In this document: one piece after another, positions 36,768 through 45,972 of the stretch
Layout of the letters: every line of letters starts with the position of its first letter
Position numbering within the stretch: position 1 is the stretch's first letter
Origin: Planctomycetota bacterium
GTDB taxonomy: Bacteria; Planctomycetota; Planctomycetia; Pirellulales; PALSA-1355
Direction of reading: 5' to 3'
DNA length: 64,000 nt
Assembly (NCBI GenBank): GCA_003389325.1
Contig: QQVE01000028.1
Location: 1-64,000, forward strand
Notes under the pieces: generated by a model
The model's input: only the letters and a program-made list of their open reading frames with translations
What the model was told of the DNA's origin: nothing
Database searches by the model: none
Translations under genes and position numbers: made by a program

Positions 36768-36960
36768 CCACGCCGTCGCCAAATCCAGGGAAGTCACGGC
36801 ATGAGGTGGGCGGAAAGCCGCGAGTATGCTGTACCAGGATCTTCCTTGCCTCGACGCGACCGTAGCGGTGCAGGCTAGGCGAAAACGTGTGGATGCCGAC
36901 GCGGAGAACTTGTCCATGTCTGTACAACGAGTAAGGCCGGCCATTCGCCACGTCGGCAGC

Positions 36961-37260
36961 TCACTTCTTCGACACGATACCGATTACTTTCTCGATTTCC
37001 GCGACGTCAAAGGCCCGTGAGGTCTTGGTTTGCACGTTTCCCTCCGATGCCAGGCTCAGCATGGCTGCTGTGGCCACCTGGTCGTCGGGGGCTTCGAAGA
37101 TGATCGCACCATCGAACGATCCTAGGGTCCAATAGATCCCAGTCACATTCACTCCCATTTTCTTAGCCGCAGCAGTGAAGGCAGCCGCCCTTTTCGGCGA
37201 ATCCTGAATGTCTTTGACGCCCTTCGCGGTGAATTCGATCGTCGTGATGAAGGTTGCCAT
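36961..37260 (-). CDS. GYD domain protein
   Basis: 99 residues. ATFITTIEFTAKGVKDIQDSPKRAAAFTAAAKKMGVNVTGIYWTLGSFDGAIIFEAPDD is the GYD family pattern (GxYD/GSFD near the middle). These small ferredoxin-fold proteins have no settled function, although they recur near redox genes. It lies 48 bases behind the globin gene on the same strand. Confidence 0.8.
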   Translation of the reverse strand: MATFITTIEFTAKGVKDIQDSPKRAAAFTAAAKKMGVNVTGIYWTLGSFDGAIIFEAPDDQVATAAMLSLASEGNVQTKTSRAFDVAEIEKVIGIVSKK

Positions 37261-37308
37261 CGAGTGAGCTCCGTTTGCGTGCCTGCGAATGTCAGCTCGA
37301 CTTCACGG

Positions 37309-37722
37309 TCAGTATGCAGCCATCATAAGTTCGATGGCGGGGCGCATTGCTTCGCGCCACTGCTGCTCCAGTTCAGGCGTGTACTGTGGGTCATGTTGTT
37401 TGATGGACTCACACAGTGCATCCAGCCAGAGGGCGTAAAGCTCGGGCTTGATGTTGTGTCGCCCGCGGCTGTGGGATTCCGCCAGTTCAGAAACGTACTT
37501 TCGTGCGACCGCGTCTCCGCCGGCCAGGCGGAGGGCCATCAGCACGGAGGCCATGACGTCCTGCTTTTGCCGTTCCATGTCGGTCTGGACAAACTTTGGC
37601 GGAATCTCCGGCGACTTGGCGAAGAATACGTCGTAGAAGGTATCGAAGAGTCCACCCGCAGTTTCACAACGGTGGTAGCTATTCAGGACGGCTTCGAATG
37701 CTGCGTTCTTGGTGTGTGTCAT
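37309..37722 (-). CDS. Single-domain globin
   Basis: 137 residues from MTHTKNAAFEAVLNSYHRC, with AAGGAAC upstream. FYDVFFAKSPEIPPKFVQTDMERQKQDVMASV contains the globin CD/E region, and the proximal His is likely in ELAESHSRGRHNIKPELYALWLDAL. Length and spacing fit bacterial single-domain or sensor globins that bind O2 or NO. Near NO reductase and RIC genes, NO binding is plausible. It precedes the GYD and triheme lipoprotein genes on the same strand. Confidence 0.8.
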   Translation of the reverse strand: MTHTKNAAFEAVLNSYHRCETAGGLFDTFYDVFFAKSPEIPPKFVQTDMERQKQDVMASVLMALRLAGGDAVARKYVSELAESHSRGRHNIKPELYALWLDALCESIKQHDPQYTPELEQQWREAMRPAIELMMAAY

Positions 37723-38148
37723 TGTTGTGTTCCTTGCGCGGACCTTGCCAGGCTGCCCTGGGCTTTCGCACGCATCCGCCCACCACTGCACACTCTCGGC
37801 ACTTGCGAGCCAGCTCGCCCACGGCGATTGATCTCAGCACGATGAGGCGGAGCCCCTCTTCGACAAGGGTTGAGAGCAGTGGTGCAACTCGCGTACCGCG
37901 AACCGTACGTCGATGTCCACCGCCAAGGGTGCATCCGCCTGGCCTCCCAGGAACACGCGTTTTCGGCGCACCGGGCAATCGGCTCGGATCTCAAGTACGT
38001 GTTACAGGCTGATCAATTGAAGCGGTCCCAGTGAGCGAGTGTGCTCAACGGCTCGCAGTAGCGCGCAAGTTGGCGCGCGCAGCTGTCGTCCCGTATCCAT
38101 TCATGCTGTTTATTCCTTGAATCCAGACTGCGCCCAGGGTTTGTGAAT
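37723..38148. other. Divergent intergenic region between globin and NXR-like operon
   Basis: About 425 bases hold no supported gene. It must contain the globin promoter. One weak -24/-12-like match on the minus strand lies at 37884-37897 (CGGTACGCGAGTTGCAC), with the correct 10-base spacing and a perfect TTGCA box but a degenerate -24 box. Confidence 0.4.
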
Positions 38149-38167
38149 CTCGGCACAAAGATTGCAC
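38149..38167 (+). promoter_or_regulatory. Sigma-54 promoter of the NXR-like operon
   Basis: CTCGGCACAAAGATTGCAC: GGCAC and TTGCA are perfect, and GG (38152-38153) and GC (38164-38165) are 10 bases apart. The predicted transcription start near 38177 leaves a leader of about 45 bases before the ATG at 38221, and excludes an upstream in-frame ATG at 38143. It puts the operon under an enhancer-binding activator. Confidence 0.6.
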
Positions 38168-38220
38168 GCTGCTCACGCACCGCAGCTCACACGTCGACAA
38201 TACTCGCGGGAGAGGATGCC

Positions 38221-39912
38221 ATGGCTGCACGTAAGGCGGGCGTGGGTGCAAGGGGATGGACGTTCGTTGTGATCAGCGTGGTCGTGGCAGGTGGCTGTGC
38301 CGGACCCTCCACCGAACCCATTGGTGAACGCGACAAGGAAGCAACCGCTTCCCGCCAAAAAGCGTCCGCCGAGCCAGGTCCCCCAGAGCAGTCGGTCGCC
38401 AGCGGCAAAGAACTGTACGCGCAACACTGTGCCGCGTGCCATGGTGAGGACGGCAATGGTCAGGGGCTGGCAGCCCAATTCTTGTTTCCCAAGCCGCGAG
38501 ACTTTCAAGCCGGCCGCTTTCGACTCGTAAGCACGTCCAACGGTGTGCCCACGTTGGACGATGTAGTAGCGGTTCTGCGCCGCGGCATGCCCGGCTCCTC
38601 CATGCCGCCTTGGAGTCATCTCGGCAACGCATCCATCCGGCGGTTGGCCGAGCATGTATTCGTGTTGCGGAGCGAGGGCGCGAAGAAGGCTCTGGCGGCC
38701 CAACTCGAAGAAACCGGCGATGAACTGCCACCCGACGAGATCGACGAGATCATCGCGAACTTGACGACCCCGGGTGCCATCGTCCAGGCGCCTGAGGATG
38801 CTCGGCCGACACCCGACTCAGTGGCACGTGGAAAGGAGCTCTACGTCAGCAAAGCCTGTGTGCAGTGTCATGGGCCGACGGGCAAAGGTGACGGCCAGCA
38901 ACAGATGGTGGACTCCGAAGGGCTGCCCACCAGGCCCCGCGACTTGACGCGAGGAATCTTTAAGGGCAGCGCGGACCTGGCTTCGGTGTGGAGACGGATT
39001 CGCACCGGAATGCCCGGTACGCCGATGCCGTCGAGCGAGACGCTTTCGGATGGGGAGGTCACTGATCTTACCAACTATGTGTTGTCGCTTTCCGACGAGG
39101 CAGCTCGCGAAGCTACCGTGTTGTCGCGAGAGCACATTCGGGCTCGGCGAGTGAGCGAGCTACCTGCCACCATCGATGACACCGCATGGAAGGAGGTTCC
39201 CGCCGTCGAGCTTCGCATGGTTCCATTGTGGTGGCGTGACGATGCCGAACCGGATTTGACTATTCAAGCCGCCCACGATGGGAAGTCCATTTGCTTTCGC
39301 CTTTCTTGGGCGGATGCGACTGCGAACGAGGACGCCGCCCGCAGTGAGGATTTTGAAGATGCTGTCGCCGTGGAACTTTTCCGCGGCGCGAGCGAGCCAT
39401 TCCTTGGAATGGGTGCGCCGGGCGCTGTCGTCGATATGTGGTTCTGGGATGCCGATCGACAGTCGGCACCGGGCATTGAGGACATTAATCCGAATATCAT
39501 CGTCGACGTAGACCCATTCACGACTGGGCCTGTGGCCAGCGCCGAGTATCAACGCGGCGGTACCAGGACCGAGGCGCAACCCTCCATCTCGCTGACCGCC
39601 GCCGCGGCAGGAAACCCCATCGTCCCCGGCAAGGACGTGCCAGCAGCGAGTTCCCTGGAGACCGCCGGGCCCGGCTCCGCGACGTTCCGGCCACCGACCA
39701 GCCAACTGGTTTCCGCTAACGGGCGTTGGAAGGACGGGCGCTGGATCGTGGTGATGAGTCGGCCGCTAGGTGTGGACAATCCTTCCGAGGGTGTTTCGTT
39801 GGTGCCCGGGGAAGAGGCGTCGCTAGCCGTCGCGGTTTGGGACGGGGCTGTCAATGACCGCGACGGCAAGAAACTCGTGACGATTTGGCAGGACTTGGAG
39901 TTGGAGCGATGA
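38221..39912 (+). CDS. Dihaem cytochrome c with NxrC/EB_dh-like haem domain (lipoprotein)
   Basis: About 563 residues. The signal peptide FVVISVVVAGGC ends in a lipobox Cys. Two class-I cytochrome domains follow, with CAACHGEDGNGQG and CVQCHGPTGKGDG. The last 230 residues (ARRVSELPATIDDTAWKEVPAVELRMVPLWW...ICFRLSWADAT...VAVELF) match the ethylbenzene-dehydrogenase-type haem b domain of NxrC, NarC-like and DdhC subunits. It is thus an NxrC fused to two haem c domains, well suited to pass electrons between the catalytic dimer and periplasmic carriers. GGGAGAGGATGCC precedes the ATG. Confidence 0.85.
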   Translation: MAARKAGVGARGWTFVVISVVVAGGCAGPSTEPIGERDKEATASRQKASAEPGPPEQSVASGKELYAQHCAACHGEDGNGQGLAAQFLFPKPRDFQAGRFRLVSTSNGVPTLDDVVAVLRRGMPGSSMPPWSHLGNASIRRLAEHVFVLRSEGAKKALAAQLEETGDELPPDEIDEIIANLTTPGAIVQAPEDARPTPDSVARGKELYVSKACVQCHGPTGKGDGQQQMVDSEGLPTRPRDLTRGIFKGSADLASVWRRIRTGMPGTPMPSSETLSDGEVTDLTNYVLSLSDEAAREATVLSREHIRARRVSELPATIDDTAWKEVPAVELRMVPLWWRDDAEPDLTIQAAHDGKSICFRLSWADATANEDAARSEDFEDAVAVELFRGASEPFLGMGAPGAVVDMWFWDADRQSAPGIEDINPNIIVDVDPFTTGPVASAEYQRGGTRTEAQPSISLTAAAAGNPIVPGKDVPAASSLETAGPGSATFRPPTSQLVSANGRWKDGRWIVVMSRPLGVDNPSEGVSLVPGEEASLAVAVWDGAVNDRDGKKLVTIWQDLELER

Positions 39913-39962
39913 GCAGCCACTGCCTCGGTACCTAGGAAATCACGCCGACAAGGAGCCGCAAA

Positions 39963-42900
39963 GTGGAAGTTTCGCGAAGACGCTTTCTGGAATCATGCCT
40001 CTCCGCAGGCGGCGCCGCGCTGTTGGCTCGAGGTCCGCAAGCGTGGGCCTTTACGCCCTTGACCGTCGAAAATCCGTTGGGCGCCTATCCGAATCGCGGG
40101 TGGGAGAAGGTCTATTTGGATCAATATGCCTACGACGACTCGTTCACTTGGATCTGCGCTCCCAACGACACGCACATGTGTCGTTTGCGGGCATTCGTGC
40201 GCAACGGCGTGATGCTCCGCAGCGAGCAGAATTACGACCACGACCGCTGTGGCGACCTCTACGGCAACACGGCCACCAAGGCCTGGAACCCCCGCGGCTG
40301 TCCGAAAGGCTTCACCATGCAGCGGCGCATCTACGGCCCATATCGGCTTAAGGGTCCCGTGTTGCGCAAGGGCTGGAAGCAATGGGCCGACGATGGGTTT
40401 CCGTCGCTCTCCGACCAGCCCGAATTGCGGTCGAAGTACAAATTCGACGACCGCGGGAACGACAGCTACGTGAGGCTCAGTTGGGATGAAATCTTTCCGT
40501 ACGTGGCCGGCGGTCTGGAAGCGGTCGCTCGCACCTATAGTGGTGCTGAAGGCGCTGCTCGGCTGACAAGCGACGGCTACGAACAATTGATGATCGATCA
40601 GGTGGAAGGCGCCGGCACGCGGGTCATCAAGATCGGCTCGAATCTGCCAATCCACGGCATCATCGGCAAGTTCGGCATCTATCGCCTGGCAAACTTGCTG
40701 GGCCTGTTAGACCATCACGTCCGCGATGTTCCGGCAGAGGAAGCCCGCGGGGCGCGCGACTGGAACGAATACACCTGGCGTGGCGATCAGGCTCCCGGCC
40801 ATCCGTATGTGCATGGATTGCAAACGTCCGACATGGATTTCAACGACATGCGGTTCTCGAAGCTCGTGATCCAGATCGGCAAGAACCTGATTGAAAACAA
40901 GATGCCGGAATCGCACTGGCTCAACGAGGTCATGGAGCGCGGCGGAAAGCTCGTCGACATCGCGCCGGAATATAACTGCCCCGGCACGAAGAGCGACTAC
41001 TGGATCGGTGTGCGGCCGGGGCTTTCCGACACGGCAGTACTGCTGGGCGTGACCAAGATCCTCATCGACGAAGGATGGTACGATCCGAAGTTCTGCCGCC
41101 GGCACACCGATTTTCCCCTCCTGGTGCGGACCGATACGCTGAGGCGGCTGCGGCCGGAGGACGTGCAGGGTGACTATCGGCCGAAAGACATCTCCGCCGG
41201 TCCTTCCTATAGGATCCAAGGACTGACGCCGGAGCAGCGCGAGCGAATCGGCGATTTTTGCGTCTGGGATGCTGACAACGACGGCGTTGCCTTTGTCAGC
41301 CGCGACGACGTCGGCGACCATGCGCTCGCCTCCGCCGCGCTCGAAGGGGTATTCCAGGTCAAGCTCGCCGACGGCAGCACGGTCGAAGCCATGCCAATCC
41401 TGGAAATGTACAAACGTCATCTAGTCGACTACGACCCAGCGACAGTCGAAGAGATTTCCGGCGCGCCTGCGGCCCTGGTCCGCCGCTTGGCGGAAGACAT
41501 CTGGAAGACCACCGTAGCCGGCGGCCCAGTCGCCGTTCACATCGGCGAAGGCATCAATCACTACTTCCACGCCACACTCCATAACCGAGCCAGCTACCTG
41601 CCGATGATGCTCACCGGCAACATCGGTAAACATGGCGCGGGTGTTTTCACCTGGGCGGGCAACTACAAAGGTGCGCTGATGCAGTCGTCCTCCTGGAGTG
41701 GACCGGGAGTCGGTGCGTACACGCACGAGGACCCATTTGATCCGGTACTCGACGAGAACGCCAAGATCACGCACGAGAATCTACGCCATTTAAGCGACGG
41801 CGAAGATCCTTCCTACTGGGCGTGTGGCGAACGGACGCAGACGGTCAAACTGCCCAAGGGCGGTGAGCGCACGTTTACAGGCCAGACGCACATGCCAACG
41901 CCCACCAAGGTCATTTGGTACAACAACGCCAATTTCCTCAATCAGGCGAAGTGGATCTACAACATCATCGTCAACGTTCTTCCCAAGGTCGACATGATCG
42001 TCGACCAGCAGATCGAGTGGACCGGCAGCGCCGAATACGCCGACGTGGTCCTGCCGGTGAATTCCTGGGTCGAGCAACAGGACTACGAGTGCGGAGCGTC
42101 CTGCTCCAATCCGTTCTTGCAGGTTTGGAAGGGCGGCATCAAGCCAGTCCACGATTCGATCGACGATGCGGCGGTCTTCGCCGGCACGGCCCGGGCGTTG
42201 GCCGAGAAGACGGGGGATGCCCGTTTCGCTGATTACTTCAAGTTCGTTACGGACAAGAAGGCGAAGGTCTACCTTCAGCGCGTCTTCGACGGTTCCACGA
42301 CGACGCGCGGCACAGATGGGCCCTACAACGTCGATAAGCTGCTGGCCGGCGAGTATGGCGGTGAGCCTGGAGCGGCACTGATGCTCTTTCGGTCGTATCC
42401 ACGCGTCGCGTTCTGGGAGCAAGTCCAGGACTCGATTCCATTCTATACCGACAGCGGTCGACTGGCGAGCTACTGTGACCTGCCGGAAGCGATCGAGTTC
42501 GGCGAGAATCTGGTCGTGCACCGTGAGGCCGTGGAGGCGACGCCTTACCTGCCGAATGTGATCGTTTCCACGAGCGAGTTCGTTCGCCCCGCCGACTTCG
42601 GCATTCCGCATGATACGATCGATCCCGACTTGCGGCAGGTTCGAAACGTGAAGATGGGGTGGGCCGAAGTTAAGGAGACGGTCAATCCGCTCTGGGAACA
42701 AGGCTACCGGTTCTTCTGCTCGACGCCCAAGAGCCGGCATTCGACGCACTCGTCCTGGTCGACAGTCGATTGGCATTGGATCTGGAGCGACAACTTCGGC
42801 GACCCGCACCGCAAGGATAAGCGCGCGCCAGGCGTCGCCGATCGGCAGATTCAACTCAATCCCGAGGCCGCGGCCGCCATGGGACTGCACGAAGGCGACT

Positions 42901-43433
42901 ACGTCTATGTCGACGCCAACGAGCTGGATCGGCCCTACGTCGGCTGGAAAGACGACCAAGGACCCCGCCACAAGGCGTTTCGCTGCATGGTTCGGGTCAA
43001 GATCAACCCCGGACTGCCGTACAACTTCTCGATCATGAAGCACACGGGTTGGATTGCAACCGAGAGGTCCGTCAAAGCCCACGAATCACGGCCCGACGGC
43101 CGAGCGCTTGCCGCCGAAACGGGCTATCAGGCCAGCTATCGCTATGGCTCGCACCAGAGCATCACTCGCAACTGGATGATGCCCATGCACCAGACCGACA
43201 CTCTGTTTCACAAGAAGACCGGTGCGATGGGATTCGTTTTTGGGGCCGACGTGGACAACCATGCCATCAATACCGTGCCGAAGGAGACATTGGTGCGCAT
43301 TACGAAGGCCGAGGACGGAGGTTTGGGAGGCAAGGGCGTCTGGAAGCCTGCCACAACCGGCTACGGTCCGACGGGCAAAACCAACCAGAACGAGCTGTAC
43401 CTGAGCGGTGCCCTGGTTCGCATCGAGGAGTGA
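39963..43433 (+). CDS. nxrA: Nitrite oxidoreductase/nitrate reductase alpha subunit, NXR-clade
   Basis: 1156 residues. The N-terminus SRRRFLESCLSAGGAALLA is a Tat signal, placing it in the periplasm. The start of the mature protein (ENPLGAYPNRGWEKVYLDQYAYDDSFTWICAPNDTHMC) is very like NxrA of Nitrospira and anammox bacteria. Cys65, Cys73 and Cys113 are candidate ligands of the N-terminal Fe-S cluster. WNEYTWRGDQAPGHPYVHGLQTSD carries the Asp expected to bind Mo in type II DMSO-reductase enzymes. The enzyme interconverts nitrite and nitrate; direction cannot be told from sequence. Related perchlorate or selenate enzymes are the main alternatives. Confidence 0.85.
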   Translation: MEVSRRRFLESCLSAGGAALLARGPQAWAFTPLTVENPLGAYPNRGWEKVYLDQYAYDDSFTWICAPNDTHMCRLRAFVRNGVMLRSEQNYDHDRCGDLYGNTATKAWNPRGCPKGFTMQRRIYGPYRLKGPVLRKGWKQWADDGFPSLSDQPELRSKYKFDDRGNDSYVRLSWDEIFPYVAGGLEAVARTYSGAEGAARLTSDGYEQLMIDQVEGAGTRVIKIGSNLPIHGIIGKFGIYRLANLLGLLDHHVRDVPAEEARGARDWNEYTWRGDQAPGHPYVHGLQTSDMDFNDMRFSKLVIQIGKNLIENKMPESHWLNEVMERGGKLVDIAPEYNCPGTKSDYWIGVRPGLSDTAVLLGVTKILIDEGWYDPKFCRRHTDFPLLVRTDTLRRLRPEDVQGDYRPKDISAGPSYRIQGLTPEQRERIGDFCVWDADNDGVAFVSRDDVGDHALASAALEGVFQVKLADGSTVEAMPILEMYKRHLVDYDPATVEEISGAPAALVRRLAEDIWKTTVAGGPVAVHIGEGINHYFHATLHNRASYLPMMLTGNIGKHGAGVFTWAGNYKGALMQSSSWSGPGVGAYTHEDPFDPVLDENAKITHENLRHLSDGEDPSYWACGERTQTVKLPKGGERTFTGQTHMPTPTKVIWYNNANFLNQAKWIYNIIVNVLPKVDMIVDQQIEWTGSAEYADVVLPVNSWVEQQDYECGASCSNPFLQVWKGGIKPVHDSIDDAAVFAGTARALAEKTGDARFADYFKFVTDKKAKVYLQRVFDGSTTTRGTDGPYNVDKLLAGEYGGEPGAALMLFRSYPRVAFWEQVQDSIPFYTDSGRLASYCDLPEAIEFGENLVVHREAVEATPYLPNVIVSTSEFVRPADFGIPHDTIDPDLRQVRNVKMGWAEVKETVNPLWEQGYRFFCSTPKSRHSTHSSWSTVDWHWIWSDNFGDPHRKDKRAPGVADRQIQLNPEAAAAMGLHEGDYVYVDANELDRPYVGWKDDQGPRHKAFRCMVRVKINPGLPYNFSIMKHTGWIATERSVKAHESRPDGRALAAETGYQASYRYGSHQSITRNWMMPMHQTDTLFHKKTGAMGFVFGADVDNHAINTVPKETLVRITKAEDGGLGGKGVWKPATTGYGPTGKTNQNELYLSGALVRIEE

Positions 43434-43437
43434 AGCC

Positions 43438-43812
43438 GTGACCGATTCATCCAGCCAGTACGTGCCAAAAGTTCACCCGGCGACTCGACCTGTCGAGCCC
43501 GAGGATCCGATGAACCTGTTCGCCGTCGAGGTTCCCGGTGATCCTGAATTGATGCTCCGTCTGTTGGTCGAAGAGTACGCACGCATGGGTTGGGGGCTAG
43601 ACGAGCTGCTGCCCTTGTTTCGCGATCCATTCTACGTGGCCGCCCATGGATTGTGGCTGCACTATGGCGAGGAGGACTTGCGTCGTCGGTTGACAGACCT
43701 CTTAGGTCGCGTGGCCGTCGTTCGAGTGAAAACCACATTCTGTAGCCCGCCGCCAGAACAGTTGGTGCAGATTCGCACCTCTGGAGCAACGAAAGGAAAC
43801 AATTATGGCTGA
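43438..43812 (+). CDS. Small protein encoded between the NXR alpha and beta genes
   Basis: About 124 residues starting at GTG 43438, with GAGGAG upstream inside the end of nxrA. The core (MNLFAVEVPGDPELMLRLLVEEYARMGWGLDELLPLFRDPFY) is an acidic helical domain. The end (RVKTTFCSPPPEQLVQIRT) is basic. It has no signal peptide. Its stop overlaps the beta-subunit start by 8 bases, so the three genes are translationally coupled. I know of no assigned function; an assembly role is possible. Confidence 0.7.
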   Translation: MTDSSSQYVPKVHPATRPVEPEDPMNLFAVEVPGDPELMLRLLVEEYARMGWGLDELLPLFRDPFYVAAHGLWLHYGEEDLRRRLTDLLGRVAVVRVKTTFCSPPPEQLVQIRTSGATKGNNYG

Positions 43813-45100
43813 GGTGTACAACTGGCAGCTGGGGCGCGAGATGAGCTATCCGCACGAGGCTCATTTTCCCGAATGGCAGTTTGCTTTCGTGTTCAACCCC
43901 AATCGCTGCATTGGGTGCCAGACCTGCACGATGGCCTGCAAGAGCACTTGGACGTTCTCCAAAGGCCAGGAGTTGATCTGGTGGAACAACGTCGAGTCGA
44001 AGCCGTACGGAGGATATCCGCAGAACTGGGATAGCAAACTGCTCAACATGCTTGAGGAGGCGAATCCCGGCCAGCAGGTCTGGAACATTGCGGAGAAGGA
44101 TTCGGATACCAAGCCGTATGGCACCTTCCAGGGGATGACGATCTTCGAAGCCGCCGAGAAGCGTCCAAGTCCAGACGGTCCGCAGGCGGCACTGGGCTAT
44201 CTGCCGACGGACGACGAGTGGCGGCATCCCAATATCCACGAAGACACCGCGACCGGCGGACCCTTTAAACAGGATGGCCAATACGGCGCGTCGGCCCAAC
44301 TGCCTGAACACAAGGTGTGGTTCTTTCATCTGGCGCGGATCTGCAACCATTGCACGTATCCCGGCTGTCTGGCCTCCTGCCCGCGCCAGGCGATCTACAA
44401 ACGGCCCGAAGATGGCATCGTGCTGATCGACCAAAGTCGCTGTCGCGGGTATCGCAAGTGCGTGGAAGGTTGCCCGTACAAGAAAGCCATGTATCGGCCC
44501 ACCACCCGAACCAGCGAAAAGTGCATTGGTTGCTTTCCGCGCATCGAGGGAAAGGACCGTACGCTAAGTCCGACCGGCGCCCCGGCCGAGACCCGCTGCA
44601 TGGCGGCCTGCGTGGGTAAGATTCGACTACAAGGGCTGATCAAGAAAAACCCGGACGGCACTTGGGCCGACGATCCCAAGAACCCGCTCCACTACTTGAT
44701 CCGTCAACGGCAAGTGGCGTTGCCGCTATACCCACAATTCGGCACGGAGCCCAACGGTTTTTACATCCCGCCGCGCTGGGTGCCACGCGACTACCTGATT
44801 CAGATGTTCGGCCCGGGCGTCGATCACGCGATCGAGCAGTATAGCTGTCCCGATCGCGAGCTGCTGGCCGTACTGCAGTTGTTCCGGGCCAATCAGCAGA
44901 TCGTCTTCCGCTATGAGATTGAAGAAGGCCCCAAGGTCTGCGAGATGGAAGTGACCATGCCCTCGGGCGAAACGAAAGTTCAGGAACTCTACAACGACAC
45001 GGTGATCGGCTTCAACAAGCTCGGCGAGGAAGTGGTGCGTGTCACGATCGAGGAGCCAACGTTCGAGCGGCCGGCTGAAGCACACGTGAACTCTATATGA
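43805..45100 (+). CDS. nxrB: Nitrite oxidoreductase/nitrate reductase beta subunit, NXR-clade
   Basis: 431 residues. AEVYNWQLGREMSYPHEAHFPEWQFAFVFNPNRC is nearly the NxrB opening of Nitrospira. Cys sets are 35/38/41/45, 180/183/188/192, 213/219/223 (with Tyr216 where a fourth Cys could be, so probably [3Fe-4S]) and 240/243/265/269. It carries electrons from the Mo site to the haem subunit. It has no signal of its own and should be co-exported with the Tat-bearing alpha subunit. The family ending NPNGFYIPPRWVPRDY...FGPGVDHAIEQY is present. Confidence 0.88.
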   Translation: MAEVYNWQLGREMSYPHEAHFPEWQFAFVFNPNRCIGCQTCTMACKSTWTFSKGQELIWWNNVESKPYGGYPQNWDSKLLNMLEEANPGQQVWNIAEKDSDTKPYGTFQGMTIFEAAEKRPSPDGPQAALGYLPTDDEWRHPNIHEDTATGGPFKQDGQYGASAQLPEHKVWFFHLARICNHCTYPGCLASCPRQAIYKRPEDGIVLIDQSRCRGYRKCVEGCPYKKAMYRPTTRTSEKCIGCFPRIEGKDRTLSPTGAPAETRCMAACVGKIRLQGLIKKNPDGTWADDPKNPLHYLIRQRQVALPLYPQFGTEPNGFYIPPRWVPRDYLIQMFGPGVDHAIEQYSCPDRELLAVLQLFRANQQIVFRYEIEEGPKVCEMEVTMPSGETKVQELYNDTVIGFNKLGEEVVRVTIEEPTFERPAEAHVNSI

Positions 45101-45133
45101 ACAAATGAACTTCAGGCCGATGGATGGCAAGAA

Positions 45134-45949
45134 ATGAATATGCAGTACGCCGTTGCGACCAGATCAGCTGGCGAGGCTGAGTTCGATCCCGTGCTGTGTT
45201 CCGCGCGGCGGACCTTGTATCGCTTTGTGGCATGGACATTGGCCGATCCTCGTGGCGGCTCATGGGATCAGCTCGCGCTTGACTCGACCGCGCAGTTGGT
45301 AAGCGCCGCTGCGGCGGTCGTTCGTGGCGAGCCAAGCGCCAGCGCCCACTCACTGGGCCGCGGGGAACTCCCGCTTGTCGATCTCGACCCCGCCCCTGTG
45401 TTCGCGCGGTTGCCCGCCACCACAGAGGCTGCCAATGCCGCGTACGAGCAGACATTTGGATTGCTGGTTTCGAGCAACTGTCCGCCCTACGAAACCGAGT
45501 ACATCAACAGCAAATTCACCTTTCAACGCTCGCATGGGCTGGCCGACGTCGCGGGTTTCTATCGGGCGTTCGGGCTCGAACCTTCCGCCACGCATCCCGA
45601 GCGTCAAGATCACCTCGTGCTGGAGCTGGAATTCATGGCCTTGCTGTTGGGCCTCGAACAAGCGGCCATGGAAAGTGATCACCCCAGTCGAACGGAGCAT
45701 CGAGACGTTTGTGCTGCCGCCGGGCGCAAATTCCTTGAAGAACACCTGCTGTGGTGGGTGCCAACGTTTGCCCGCCTGTTGAGCAGGCAGGATCCCGATG
45801 GATTCTACGAGGCCGTATCGCGATTGCTCGCGGCGCTGGTGGCCGCGGATCGGTCGATGGCCGGGCTACCGACGCTATCGGCACAGGTGGCGCCCACCAT
45901 GGTCGAGCGACCCGAAGAATGCGCAGGATGCCTCCTGAATCCAGATTGA
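45134..45949 (+). CDS. TorD/NarJ-family assembly chaperone
   Basis: 271 residues. The helical TorD fold is marked by AAYEQTFGLLVSSNCPPYETEYINSKFTFQRSHGLADVAGFYRAFGL, then HLVLELEFMALLL and EHLLWWVPTFARLL. Such chaperones hold the alpha subunit for cofactor insertion and proofread the Tat signal. The position right behind nxrB (33 bases) is the normal place. It has an N-terminal extension of about 60 residues relative to small TorD proteins. Confidence 0.82.
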   Translation: MNMQYAVATRSAGEAEFDPVLCSARRTLYRFVAWTLADPRGGSWDQLALDSTAQLVSAAAAVVRGEPSASAHSLGRGELPLVDLDPAPVFARLPATTEAANAAYEQTFGLLVSSNCPPYETEYINSKFTFQRSHGLADVAGFYRAFGLEPSATHPERQDHLVLELEFMALLLGLEQAAMESDHPSRTEHRDVCAAAGRKFLEEHLLWWVPTFARLLSRQDPDGFYEAVSRLLAALVAADRSMAGLPTLSAQVAPTMVERPEECAGCLLNPD

Positions 45950-45972
45950 ATCGAACAATGGGGAAGAATGCC

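Noticed and set aside
37733-37752. Sigma-54 match before the globin gene.
   Set aside because: The spacing is right, but the transcript would start about two bases before the ATG and lose the ribosome-binding site; the -12 box is also poor.
41790-43082. Long open frame antisense to the NXR alpha gene (430 codons).
   Set aside because: It is a GC-rich shadow of the alpha gene without any domain; the same applies to the 348-codon frame antisense to the phosphatase (9486-10532).
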